Origin: Desulfotomaculum nigrificans DSM 574
GTDB lineage: Bacteria; Bacillota; Desulfotomaculia; Desulfotomaculales; Desulfotomaculaceae
Length of the DNA: 64,000 nt
Assembly: GCF_000189755.2 (NCBI RefSeq)
Contig: NZ_KI912183.1
Coordinates: forward strand, 2,569,755 to 2,633,754
Direction of reading: 5' to 3'
The position numbers and the translations under genes were made by a program. Shown one piece after another: positions 1 to 10,157 of this stretch. Below the pieces are notes generated by a model, which saw nothing but the letters and a program-made list of their open reading frames with translations, did no database searches and was not told the origin of the DNA. Each line of letters begins with the position of its first letter. The first letter of the stretch is position 1.

Positions 1-402
1 GGAGTACAGGTCGCCTGCCCGGAGGAAACAGTTTTCGATATTGCCGGGGACGGCAGCATTCAGATGAACATCCAGGAGCTGGCCACTGCTGTAGATTATG
101 AACTGCCTGTCAATGTGGCCATTTTGAATAACGGTTATCTGGGGATGGTTCGCCAGTGGCAGGAATTACTTTACAATCGCCGCTATTCACACTCTGAAAT
201 GACTAACCCGGACTTTGTTAAACTAGCCGAAGCCTATGGGGCCGAGGGCTACCAGGTTACCCGCAAAGACGAGGTGGCAGAGGTGCTGCAGTCGGCCATC
301 CAGTCCCGCAAACCTGTGTTGATGGACTTCGTGGTGGAGCGGGAGGAAAATGTATTACCCTTTGTGCCGCCGGGTAAGGCGTTAAATGAAATGATTGATT
401 AA
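1..402 (+). CDS. ilvB: Acetolactate synthase large subunit, 3' end (partial)
   Basis: Open from base 1 in frame 1 to the TAA at 400-402, so the gene enters from the left edge and only about 133 C-terminal residues are visible. It contains the end of the thiamine diphosphate site: GDGS, then [14 protein letters not shown], the classic acetohydroxyacid synthase pattern. The enzyme condenses two pyruvates (or pyruvate plus 2-oxobutyrate) in the first common step of Val/Leu/Ile synthesis. The small subunit ilvN follows after 20 bases, which supports this copy as the regulated AHAS catalytic subunit. A second large-subunit gene lies at 2089. Family assignment is certain; the N-terminal two thirds cannot be judged. 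Confidence 0.95.
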   Translation, partial: GVQVACPEETVFDIAGDGSIQMNIQELATAVDYELPVNVAILNNGYLGMVRQWQELLYNRRYSHSEMTNPDFVKLAEAYGAEGYQVTRKDEVAEVLQSAIQSRKPVLMDFVVEREENVLPFVPPGKALNEMID

Positions 403-422
403 GAGAGGGGGCTAAAATCGGC

Positions 423-1930
<1,508 letters not shown>

Positions 1931-1942
1931 CTTTGGAGCATT

Positions 1943-2066
1943 CCTTTGGGGTCAGGCTGTTGGCTATTAGCTATTAGCTTTTAGCCAGCAGCTGATCCGA
2001 AGGGGTTTTGGTAAAAAGTACGGATAAATTAGGCAAAGTGCTAAAGGCCAATGGCCAATAGCTAAC
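1943..2066 (+). repeat. Intergenic inverted repeat built of 7-bp units
   Basis: The gap between ilvC and the second ilvB carries tandem heptamers: GCTATTA at 1963-1969 and 1970-1976 with a variant GCTTTTA at 1977-1983, and GGCCAAT at 2046-2052 and 2053-2059 followed by AGCTAAC. The two blocks are partly complementary and could fold into an imperfect hairpin. Related inverted repeats occupy the next two long gaps of this operon (5313-5448, 8336-8396), which suggests a dispersed intergenic repeat rather than a gene-specific operator. Confidence 0.5.
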
Positions 2067-2088
2067 TGCCCGAACGGGAGGGATTGCT

Positions 2089-3762
2089 TTGGAAATTACC
2101 TGTGCCGAAGCGTTGGTTCGCTGCCTGGAGATGGAAGGTGTCGAGTTAGTATTTGGTTATCCCGGTGGGGCCATCCTCCCTGTATACGATGCCTTAAAGG
2201 ACAGCAAGGTTAAGCATATTTTAACCCGGCACGAACAGGGGGCGGCCCATGCTGCCAGCGGCTATGCCCGTGCCACCGGTAAAGTGGGGGTGTGCATGGC
2301 CACCTCCGGCCCCGGAGCCACCAACCTGGTTACCGGTCTGGCCAATGCCTATATGGATTCAATTCCACTGGTGGCCATCACCGGTCAAGTACCCACTTGG
2401 CAGGTGGGTACCGATGCCTTTCAAGAAGTTGATATCACGGGCATTACCATGCCGATAACTAAACACAACTATCTGGTAAAGGATCCCCAGATGCTGCCGC
2501 TGATAGTCAAGCGGGCTTTCCACATTGCCAGAACAGGCCGACCTGGGCCGGTACTTATTGACTTACCCAAGGATGTGGCCGGCACAGTGATTAAATTTAA
2601 ATACCCCACAGACGTTCAACTGGTGGGATATAAACCCACCGTTAAAGGGCATGTGGCCCAGATTAACCAGGCCGCCAAATTGATGATGCAGGCTGAGCGC
2701 CCAATCATCTATATCGGCGGCGGTGTGGTTAATGCAGATGCTGCAGAGGAACTGGTGTGGCTGGCCGAAACCATTGATGCCCCGGTGGTCTCCACTCTGA
2801 TGGGATTGGGGGCATTCCCCGGTGACCACCCGCTGTTTTTGGGAATGTTGGGCCTGCACGGCAGTAAGGCAGCTAACCTGGCGGTAACGGAATGTGATTT
2901 GTTAATTACCCTGGGCGCCAGGTTTGACGACCGGGTTACCGGCCGGGTGGCGGGATTTGCTCCGGGGGCAAAAGTAATCCATGTGGATATTGACCCGGCG
3001 GAAATAGGTAAAAACGTAAGATCCCACCTCCCTATAGTAGGTGATACCAAAAATGTGCTGCAGGAATTACTGGTACGACTGGATAAAAAGCAGAACCCTG
3101 ACTGGATCGATCAGGTAGCCGCCTGGAAAAAACAATATCCTTTCCGCTACCGGAAAGATGGCGGGCAGGCCCTGAAACCTCAATTTATAATAGAAGAAAT
3201 TTACCGCCGGACCAATGGGGAGGTTATCTTGGCCACCGATGTAGGTCAGCATCAAATGTGGGCAGCCCAGTATTTTAAGTTTCGACGTCCCAGAAATTTT
3301 ATTACTTCCGGTGGTCTGGGAGTAATGGGATTTGGTTTACCCGGCGCCATCGGGGCCCAAATTGGCCGGCCCGATGAGACAGTGGTGCTGGTCACCGGGG
3401 ATGGCAGTTTTCAAATGACCCTGAATGAACTGGCTACTGCCGCGGAACAAAACCTACCTTTAAAAATATTTGTGCTTAATAACCGGTGCCTGGGTATGGT
3501 GCGGCAATTGCAGGAGTTTTACTGCAATAAGCGCTACCATGCCGTGGATTTAACCTTTGTGCCGGATTTTGCGGCCCTGGCTGAGGTATACGGATTTCGG
3601 GGTCTGCGGGCAGACACGCCGGACAGCCTGGCCATTGCCTTGACCTATGCCTTTAGCCATCCCGGTCCGGTACTGGTGGACTGCCAGATAGATCCCGAGG
3701 AAAATGTATTGCCCATGGTACTGGCCGGTCGGGATATTTGCGATACTTTGGATTGCGATTAA
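2089..3762 (+). CDS. ilvB: Acetolactate synthase large subunit, second copy
   Basis: 557 residues, full length for AHAS. Seen: the N-terminal GYPGGAILPVYDAL and RHEQGAAHAASGYARATGK with the catalytic Glu, GQVPTWQVGTDAFQE, and the ThDP motif GDGSFQMTLNEL followed by NNRCLGMVRQLQEF. Translation starts at TTG 2089, six bases after GGGAGGG. The ThDP loop (NNRCLG) and the tail differ from the copy at base 1 (NNGYLG), so the two are paralogues, not a recent duplication. No small subunit directly follows, so it probably shares IlvN or works alone. Another pyruvate-type ThDP enzyme is possible but less likely given the operon. Confidence 0.9.
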   Translation: MEITCAEALVRCLEMEGVELVFGYPGGAILPVYDALKDSKVKHILTRHEQGAAHAASGYARATGKVGVCMATSGPGATNLVTGLANAYMDSIPLVAITGQVPTWQVGTDAFQEVDITGITMPITKHNYLVKDPQMLPLIVKRAFHIARTGRPGPVLIDLPKDVAGTVIKFKYPTDVQLVGYKPTVKGHVAQINQAAKLMMQAERPIIYIGGGVVNADAAEELVWLAETIDAPVVSTLMGLGAFPGDHPLFLGMLGLHGSKAANLAVTECDLLITLGARFDDRVTGRVAGFAPGAKVIHVDIDPAEIGKNVRSHLPIVGDTKNVLQELLVRLDKKQNPDWIDQVAAWKKQYPFRYRKDGGQALKPQFIIEEIYRRTNGEVILATDVGQHQMWAAQYFKFRRPRNFITSGGLGVMGFGLPGAIGAQIGRPDETVVLVTGDGSFQMTLNELATAAEQNLPLKIFVLNNRCLGMVRQLQEFYCNKRYHAVDLTFVPDFAALAEVYGFRGLRADTPDSLAIALTYAFSHPGPVLVDCQIDPEENVLPMVLAGRDICDTLDCD

Positions 3763-3788
3763 GTTTTAAATAGTGGGAGGAGGACCCT

Positions 3789-5309
3789 TTGAGTAACCGG
3801 GTATATATCTTTGACACCACCCTGCGGGACGGCGAACAGTCCCCGGGGGTTAGCTTGAATATGACAGAGAAACTGAAAATAGCCAGGCAATTGGCCCGAC
3901 TTGGTGTGGACATCATTGAAGCAGGGTTCCCCATTACCTCTCCCGGAGACTTTGCCGCGGTGCAGGCCATTGCCAGGGAAGTGCGGGGAGTCACCGTGGC
4001 CGCATTGGCCCGGGCCAATTTCAAGGACATTGATGGGGCCTGGGAAGCAATCAAGGAAGCAGAACAGGCCCGTATCCATACTTTCATTGCCACTTCCGAT
4101 ATCCACCTTAAATACAAACTGCGCAAGGATCGGGAACAGGTCATTGAGGCCGCGGTGGAGGCAGTGAAAAGGGCCAAAAAATATACCGCGGATGTGGAAT
4201 TTTCTGCCGAGGATGCTTCCCGCTCGGATTTAGATTACTTGTGCCGGGTGTTTGCCGCGGTTATTGAGGCCGGGGCCACCGTCATCAACGTGCCGGACAC
4301 AGTGGGTTACAGTACCCCTGAGGAATTTGGTCGCTTTATCAAAGCCATCATGGAAGGAACGCCGGGTATTGAAAAGGCCATTGTAAGTGTTCACTGTCAT
4401 GATGACCTGGGCCTGGCGGTGGCTAACTCCCTGGCCGCCGTGGCCAACGGTGCCCGCCAGGTGGAAGGAACCATTAACGGTATCGGCGAGCGGGCCGGCA
4501 ATGCCGCCCTGGAAGAGGTGGTTATGGGTCTTTATACCAGGAAAGACCTGTACGGCCTGAGCACCGGTTTTAATACCAGGGAAATCTACCGCAGCAGCAG
4601 GCTGGTCAGTTCGTTAACCGGTATGCCGGTGCAGCCTAACAAGGCAGTGGTGGGCAAAAACGCCTTTGCCCATGAATCAGGCATTCACCAGGACGGTGTC
4701 TTAAAGGAACGGACCACCTACGAAATTATGAACCCGGAGATGGTGGGCATTGCCGCCAGTAACCTGGTTTTGGGCAAGCACTCCGGTCGTCACGCTTTCC
4801 GGGAGCGCCTGCTGGAGCTTGGTTATAACCTGACCAACGAAGAATTGAACCTGGCCTTTGCCAGATTTAAATCCCTGGCTGATAAAAAGAAAGAGATTAC
4901 TGATCAGGACCTGCAGGCCATTGTCGAGGATGAAATCAAACATATCCCCGATACCTACACTTTGGAATACCTGCACATTTCCAGTGGCACCACCGTGGTA
5001 CCCACTGCCACTGTGGGACTCAGGATGGGAGATGAATTGAAGGAAGATGCCGCCTGCGGTGATGGTCCGGTAGATGCCATTTATAAAACAGTAAATAAGA
5101 TTACCGGTTTGCAATGCAAGTTAGTGAACTATGCCATAAACGCCATCACCGGCGGGACCGATGCCCTGGGGGATGTAACGGTAAAAGTAAAGCAAGCCGG
5201 TGGGGAAAAGATTTATACCGGCCGGGGTGTCAGCACGGATATCCTGGAGGCCAGTGCCAAGGCCTATGTTAATGCGGTAAATAAAATGGTGTATGAACAG
5301 CAGTCTTAG
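3789..5309 (+). CDS. leuA: 2-isopropylmalate synthase
   Basis: 506 residues. The N-terminal TIM barrel opens with [14 protein letters not shown] (from residue 9) and has the metal-binding [13 protein letters not shown] segment and the [14 protein letters not shown] signature; the C-terminal part is a LeuA dimerisation/allosteric domain ([24 protein letters not shown]). It condenses acetyl-CoA with 2-oxoisovalerate, the committed step to leucine, and is normally inhibited by leucine at the C-terminal domain. Start is TTG 3789 behind GGGAGGAGG. It is distinguished from cimA downstream by GEQ rather than GTQ in the signature. Confidence 0.96.
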   Translation: MSNRVYIFDTTLRDGEQSPGVSLNMTEKLKIARQLARLGVDIIEAGFPITSPGDFAAVQAIAREVRGVTVAALARANFKDIDGAWEAIKEAEQARIHTFIATSDIHLKYKLRKDREQVIEAAVEAVKRAKKYTADVEFSAEDASRSDLDYLCRVFAAVIEAGATVINVPDTVGYSTPEEFGRFIKAIMEGTPGIEKAIVSVHCHDDLGLAVANSLAAVANGARQVEGTINGIGERAGNAALEEVVMGLYTRKDLYGLSTGFNTREIYRSSRLVSSLTGMPVQPNKAVVGKNAFAHESGIHQDGVLKERTTYEIMNPEMVGIAASNLVLGKHSGRHAFRERLLELGYNLTNEELNLAFARFKSLADKKKEITDQDLQAIVEDEIKHIPDTYTLEYLHISSGTTVVPTATVGLRMGDELKEDAACGDGPVDAIYKTVNKITGLQCKLVNYAINAITGGTDALGDVTVKVKQAGGEKIYTGRGVSTDILEASAKAYVNAVNKMVYEQQS

Positions 5310-5312
5310 GGG

Positions 5313-5448
5313 CATTTCTCTGGGGTCCCGTCGTTAGCCTCATGGGTATTCCTTAAGGGTCCGGTAGTTAGTCGTTAGTAATCCACTACTAACGACAGGA
5401 CTCAAGGAAATGCAGAATAAGTCTAACGACAGGACCATAAAGAATGCA
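5313..5448 (+). repeat. Nested intergenic inverted repeat
   Basis: The leuA-leuC gap holds a perfect 10-bp stem, GTCGTTAGTA (5371-5380) and TACTAACGAC (5387-5396), with a 6-base loop. An outer, imperfect pair lies around it: GGGGTCCCGTCGTTAG near 5322 against CTAACGACAGGACC near 5423. No T-run follows, so it is not an obvious terminator. It resembles the elements at 1943-2066 and 8336-8396. Confidence 0.5.
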
Positions 5449-5503
5449 GTATTAGTCTAGACTCTAAATAACTACAGTATGAGCTGGAGGATGGTGAACG
5501 ACC

Positions 5504-6766
5504 GTGCCAATGACTATAACAGAAAAAATACTGGCCAAAGCTGCAGGTAAAGACAGCGTAAAACCGGGGGACTTAATTAATGCCAAGGTTGACCTGGTAT
5601 TGGCCAATGACATTACCGGCCCGGTGGCCATTAAAGAATTTGCCAAGATCGGGGTAGACAGGGTTTGGGATAAAGATAGAGTGGCTCTGGTGCCCGACCA
5701 CTTCACTCCTAATAAAGACATCAAGTCCGCCGAACAAGCTAAGATGGTGCGGGACTTTGCCCACAACCAGGAGCTTACCAGCTACTTCGAAGTGGGCCGC
5801 ATGGGCATTGAACACTGTCTGCTGCCCGAACAGGGGCTGGTGGGCCCCGGCGACGTCATCATCGGGGCGGACTCGCATACCTGTACCTACGGCGCCCTGG
5901 GGGCTTTTGCCACCGGCGTGGGCAGTACCGACCTGGCCGCAGCCATGGCCTTGGGAGAAACTTGGTTTAAGGTGCCGGAATCCATTAAGTTTGTTTATAA
6001 CGGCAAATTAAATAAATGGGTCGGAGGTAAAGACCTTATTCTTTACACCATCGGCAGAATCGGGGTGGACGGTGCTCTGTACAGAGCCATGGAATTTTGC
6101 GGCGAAGCCATCAGCCAGCTTTCCATGGATGGCCGTTTTACCATGTGCAACATGGCCATTGAAGCAGGCGGCAAAAACGGCATCATCCAGCCCGATGAGA
6201 TCACCCGCCAATACGTTGAAGGACGCACCAAACGTCCCTATACCTTCTTCACCAGCGATCCGGATGCCCAATATGCGGAAGTATACGAATTCGACGTTAC
6301 CAAAATAGAACCCCAGGTGGCATTCCCCCACCTGCCCGAGAATGCCCGCCCGGTTAGCGAGGCCGGCCAGGTTGATATCGACCAGGCGGTGATCGGTTCC
6401 TGCACCAACGGCCGCATGGAAGATCTGCGCCTGGCTGCCGAGGTTCTTAAAGGGAAGAAAGTCAACAAGCGTGTCAGACTGATCATCATCCCCGGTACCC
6501 AGGAGATTTACCGCCAGGCCATGCGGGAAGGTCTGTTTGATATCTTCCTGGATGCCGGAGCGGTTATCAGCACCCCCACCTGCGGCCCCTGCCTGGGTGG
6601 ACACATGGGGATCCTGGCCAAAGGCGAGCGTTGCATTGCCACCACCAACCGGAACTTTGTGGGCCGCATGGGCCATGCCGAAAGTGAAGTGTACTTGGCC
6701 AACCCCGCTGTCACAGCGGCCAGCGCCGTGACCGGCCGTATTTCTCATCCCGAGGAGGTGCTGTAA
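5504..6766 (+). CDS. leuC: 3-isopropylmalate dehydratase large subunit
   Basis: 420 residues, the shorter LeuC/HacA type. Fe-S ligands are visible: [12 protein letters not shown] at about residue 300 and the pair in [10 protein letters not shown] at about 360; [13 protein letters not shown] is the substrate region. With LeuD it isomerises 2- to 3-isopropylmalate through a [4Fe-4S] cluster. The start is GTG 5504, 13 bases after GGAGG (a long spacing); the in-frame ATG at 5510 is the alternative. The TAA abuts the leuD ATG. Confidence 0.95.
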   Translation: MPMTITEKILAKAAGKDSVKPGDLINAKVDLVLANDITGPVAIKEFAKIGVDRVWDKDRVALVPDHFTPNKDIKSAEQAKMVRDFAHNQELTSYFEVGRMGIEHCLLPEQGLVGPGDVIIGADSHTCTYGALGAFATGVGSTDLAAAMALGETWFKVPESIKFVYNGKLNKWVGGKDLILYTIGRIGVDGALYRAMEFCGEAISQLSMDGRFTMCNMAIEAGGKNGIIQPDEITRQYVEGRTKRPYTFFTSDPDAQYAEVYEFDVTKIEPQVAFPHLPENARPVSEAGQVDIDQAVIGSCTNGRMEDLRLAAEVLKGKKVNKRVRLIIIPGTQEIYRQAMREGLFDIFLDAGAVISTPTCGPCLGGHMGILAKGERCIATTNRNFVGRMGHAESEVYLANPAVTAASAVTGRISHPEEVL

Positions 6767-7267
6767 ATGAAGCTGCAAGGTAAGGTTTGGAAGTTTGGCA
6801 ACGATGTTGATACGGATTTAATTATCGCCGCCCGCTATCTTAACAGTTCGGACCCGGCGGAACTGGCCCGCCACTGTATGGAAGATGCGGACCCTCACTT
6901 TGCCCTTAACGTAAAGCCCGGCGACATCCTGGTGGCCGGTAAAAACTTCGGCTGCGGCAGTTCCCGTGAGCATGCCCCCATAGCCATTAAGGCCGCCGGG
7001 ATATCCTGTGTGGTGGCCAAATCCTTTGCCCGGATTTTTTACCGCAACGCCTTTAACATCGGCCTACCCATCTTTGAGTGTCCCGAGCTTATTGATGAGC
7101 TAAATGAGGGGGATACTATCAGCGTGGACGCAAACACCGGAACCATCGTTAACCTCACCACCGGCAAGGAGTACCAGGCAGCACCGATACCGGACTTCAT
7201 GCGGCAAATCATTGGCGCCGGCGGACTCATCAACTATGTAAAAGGACGGGTGAATCAGGGTGTATAA
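6767..7267 (+). CDS. leuD: 3-isopropylmalate dehydratase small subunit
   Basis: 166 residues, the normal length of the stand-alone swivel domain. Signature: [13 protein letters not shown] near residue 15, [14 protein letters not shown] near residue 60, and [17 protein letters not shown]. It completes the active site of LeuC. The ATG directly follows the leuC stop, with GAGGAGGTG inside the leuC 3' end, and its own end overlaps leuB by 8 bases, so leuCDB is tightly coupled. Confidence 0.96.
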   Translation: MKLQGKVWKFGNDVDTDLIIAARYLNSSDPAELARHCMEDADPHFALNVKPGDILVAGKNFGCGSSREHAPIAIKAAGISCVVAKSFARIFYRNAFNIGLPIFECPELIDELNEGDTISVDANTGTIVNLTTGKEYQAAPIPDFMRQIIGAGGLINYVKGRVNQGV

Positions 7268-8330
7268 AATAGCATTATTGCCCGGTGACGGCATCGGGCC
7301 GGAAATCGTGCCACAGGCGGTACGGGTACTGCAGGCGGTGGGAGAAAAATACAACCGGGAGTTTCAATTTGAGACAGCCCTCATCGGGGGAGCAGCCTAT
7401 GATGCCACCGGGCATCCTCTACCGGAAGAAACCTTGGACGTCTGCCGTAACGCTGACGCCATTATTCTGGGAGCGGTGGGGGGTCCCAAGTGGGATAACC
7501 TGGAACCCCACCTGCGCCCGGAGCGGGGTGCCCTGCTGCCGCTGCGCAAGAAGCTGGGCCTGTATGCCAACCTGCGGCCGGCAGTGGTTAATCCAGCTCT
7601 GGCCGATGCCTCAACTTTAAAGGCAGACATTGTGTCCGGTCTTGATGTGATGATTATCCGGGAATTAACCGGTGGACTTTATTTCGGAGAAAAGCGCCGT
7701 GAAGATTTACCCGGCGGCGGACAGAAAGTGGTGGAAACCCTGGAATATACCACTGCCGAGATTGAACGGGTTGTTCGCCTGGGTTTTGAGATGGCCAGAA
7801 AGAGGAATAAAAAATTATCATCGGTGGATAAAGCCAATGTATTGGAGAGCTCCCGGTTATGGCGGGAGATTGTGGAGAGGCTGGCCGAAGAATACCCGGA
7901 TGTGGAACTGAATCATATACTGGTGGATAACTGCGCCATGCAACTGGTGCGCAATCCCAAGCAATTTGATGTGATGGTTACCGAGAACATGTTTGGGGAT
8001 ATCCTGACCGACCTGGCTTCCCAGCTTACCGGTTCAATCGGCATGCTGCCCTCTGCCAGCCTGGGTGGGGAAGTGGCCCTTTACGAACCCATTCATGGTT
8101 CTGCACCGGACATCGCCGGCAAGAACCTGGCCAATCCCATTGCTACCATCCTGTCTGCAGCCATGATGCTCCGCATCAGCTTCGGATTGGAAACTGAGGC
8201 AGCGGCCATCGAGCAGGCTGTGGACAGAGTGCTGCAGCAAGGCTACCGGACCGGCGATATTATGCAACCGGGCAAAATTAAGGTTGGCACGGTGGAAATG
8301 ACGGAAGAAATAATTAAAGCATTGGAATAG
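7260..8330 (+). CDS. leuB: 3-isopropylmalate dehydrogenase
   Basis: 356 residues. Features: the N-terminal [23 protein letters not shown], the substrate segment [36 protein letters not shown], and the Mg2+/NAD region [28 protein letters not shown]. It oxidises and decarboxylates 3-isopropylmalate to 2-oxoisocaproate with NAD+. The GTG start at 7260 lies inside the last codons of leuD. Confidence 0.97.
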   Translation: MYKIALLPGDGIGPEIVPQAVRVLQAVGEKYNREFQFETALIGGAAYDATGHPLPEETLDVCRNADAIILGAVGGPKWDNLEPHLRPERGALLPLRKKLGLYANLRPAVVNPALADASTLKADIVSGLDVMIIRELTGGLYFGEKRREDLPGGGQKVVETLEYTTAEIERVVRLGFEMARKRNKKLSSVDKANVLESSRLWREIVERLAEEYPDVELNHILVDNCAMQLVRNPKQFDVMVTENMFGDILTDLASQLTGSIGMLPSASLGGEVALYEPIHGSAPDIAGKNLANPIATILSAAMMLRISFGLETEAAAIEQAVDRVLQQGYRTGDIMQPGKIKVGTVEMTEEIIKALE

Positions 8331-8335
8331 TACTT

Positions 8336-8396
8336 AAAGGTCCAGCTTCGCTATTCGACCTTCGCTTACATGTACTCAACAGCTAATAGCTGGACC
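8336..8396 (+). repeat. Intergenic inverted repeat between leuB and cimA
   Basis: AAAGGTCCAGC (8336-8346) pairs with GCTGGACC (8389-8396), enclosing a heptamer-like AGCTAAT/AGCTGGA segment. Arms and inner motif recall those at 1943-2066 and 5313-5448. Confidence 0.45.
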
Positions 8397-8430
8397 CCAA
8401 ATAAGCGCAGTATAAGCTAAATGAGGTGGT

Positions 8431-9999
8431 TTGCTTGGGGATTTAACACCGACCATCAAAATCTATGACACCACCCTGCGGGACGGCACCCAGGGCGAAG
8501 GGGTTAGTTTTTCCGCTGAGGATAAAGTTAAAATTGCCCTGCGGTTGGATGAAATGGGCTTTCACTATATTGAAGGCGGCTGGCCCGGTTCTAACCCCAA
8601 GGATATGGAGTTTTTTGAACTGATAAAGCAGTACCCCTTAAAACAGGCCGTGGTTGCTGCCTTTGGCAGCACCTGCCGCCCCGGTGTGCCGGCCCATCAG
8701 GACACTAACCTTAAACGTCTGGTTGAGTCCGGCGTTAAACTGGCCACCATCTTCGGCAAGGCCTGGGATTTCCATGTAACCAAAGCCCTTAATACCACCC
8801 TGGAAGAGAACCTGCGCATGGTGAGGGATTCAGTTGCCTACCTGAAAAGCCAGGGACTAAAGGTGTTCTTTGATGCGGAGCACTTCTTTGACGGTTTTAA
8901 GGCCAACCCCGATTATGCCCTGGCAGTGTTGCAAGCGGCAGCCGGTGCCGGGGCCGATGCAGTGGTACTCTGCGATACCAACGGTGGCAGTCTGCCCTTT
9001 GAAGTACAGCAGGCCGTAAGCCGGGTAGTGCGGCAATTGCCGGGAGTACCGGTGGGTATTCATGCCCATAACGACGGTGAATTGGCGGTGGCCAATACCA
9101 TTATGGCCGTACAGGCCGGGGCCACCCAGGTGCAGGGAACGGTAAACGGTTTGGGCGAGCGATGTGGTAATGCCAACCTTTGCTCGGTTATTCCCAACCT
9201 GGCTTTTAAACTGGGCTATCAAACCATACCCCGGGAAAACCTGGTCTACCTGACGGAATTGTCCCGCTTCGTTTATGAAGTGGCCAACTTAAATCCGGTG
9301 GCTAACCAACCCTTTGTGGGAGAAAGTGCCTTTGCTCATAAGGGGGGCATCCATGTCAGTGCCCTGATGAAAGAGACCGGTACCTATGAACACCTGGCCC
9401 CGGAACTGGTGGGCAACCAGCGCCGGGTACTGATGTCCGAACTGTCCGGCCTGTCCAACCTGCTGTATAAATATAAAGAGTTACACCTGGACAAAAACAG
9501 TCCCGAAGGACGGCAGGTGCTGGAACAGCTGAAAAATATGGAGCACCGGGGCTACCAGTTTGAAGCGGCGGAAGGCTCCCTGGAGCTGATGCTGAGAAAA
9601 GCGGTAAACGGCTACCGGGAACCTTTTCAACTGGAGAGCATGCGGCTGATTTTGGAGATGCGGGAACAGCAGCCCATCTACTCAGAAGCAGTCATTAAGC
9701 TGAGAGTAGGCGAGGAACTGGTGCATACCGCTGCCGAAGGCAACGGCCCGGTCAACGCTTTAGATAACGCTCTGCGCAAAGCCCTGGAAACCATTTATCC
9801 CCGGGTGGCTGACCTGCGGCTGCTGGATTACAAAGTTCGGGTACTGGAAGAAAAAGCAGGTACTGAGGCTTTGGTTCGGGTTTTAATTGAAACAGGTGAC
9901 GGTAAGAAAACCTGGGGCACAGTGGGTGTGTCAACTAATATTATCGAAGCCAGCTGGCAGGCCCTGGCCGACAGTATGGCCTATGGTCTGCTGGAATGA
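8431..9999 (+). CDS. cimA: (R)-citramalate synthase
   Basis: 522 residues, typical of CimA. The N-terminal DTTLRDGTQGEGVSFS (GTQ, not the LeuA GEQ), GIHAHNDGELAVANT, the NGLGERCGNANL signature and a C-terminal LeuA-type dimer domain are seen. It condenses pyruvate and acetyl-CoA to citramalate, which LeuCD and LeuB can carry to 2-oxobutyrate for isoleucine without threonine. The start is uncertain: TTG 8431 lies only one base after AGGTGG, and no better in-frame start is visible. Its last 30 codons recur as a diverged relic at 24555-24646. Confidence 0.92.
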   Translation: MLGDLTPTIKIYDTTLRDGTQGEGVSFSAEDKVKIALRLDEMGFHYIEGGWPGSNPKDMEFFELIKQYPLKQAVVAAFGSTCRPGVPAHQDTNLKRLVESGVKLATIFGKAWDFHVTKALNTTLEENLRMVRDSVAYLKSQGLKVFFDAEHFFDGFKANPDYALAVLQAAAGAGADAVVLCDTNGGSLPFEVQQAVSRVVRQLPGVPVGIHAHNDGELAVANTIMAVQAGATQVQGTVNGLGERCGNANLCSVIPNLAFKLGYQTIPRENLVYLTELSRFVYEVANLNPVANQPFVGESAFAHKGGIHVSALMKETGTYEHLAPELVGNQRRVLMSELSGLSNLLYKYKELHLDKNSPEGRQVLEQLKNMEHRGYQFEAAEGSLELMLRKAVNGYREPFQLESMRLILEMREQQPIYSEAVIKLRVGEELVHTAAEGNGPVNALDNALRKALETIYPRVADLRLLDYKVRVLEEKAGTEALVRVLIETGDGKKTWGTVGVSTNIIEASWQALADSMAYGLLE

Positions 10000-10033
10000 G
10001 ACAAATAAAAAAGATGTGGATAATCCTGAAAGG

Positions 10034-10057
10034 CCTGGTATTAATTTAAATACCAGG
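10034..10057 (+). terminator. Hairpin after cimA
   Basis: Perfect 9-bp stem CCTGGTATT / AATACCAGG with a 6-base loop, followed by TCTAATTTATTT. The T-run is broken, so it is a weak intrinsic terminator at best. It marks the end of the ilv-leu-cimA operon before the sigma-54 regulator. Confidence 0.5.
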
Positions 10058-10157
10058 TCTAATTTATTTAGAAAATAAACTTTTAGCAGAGGAAGTAGTT
10101 AGATTATGTAGAATATTTAAATTATTCTTAAATAAAGATCCGGGAGTGAGAGGATAA

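Noticed and set aside
1931-2088. T-box or attenuator before the second ilvB
   Set aside because: No T-box signature, no leader peptide and no terminator T-run; only the heptamer inverted repeat is present.
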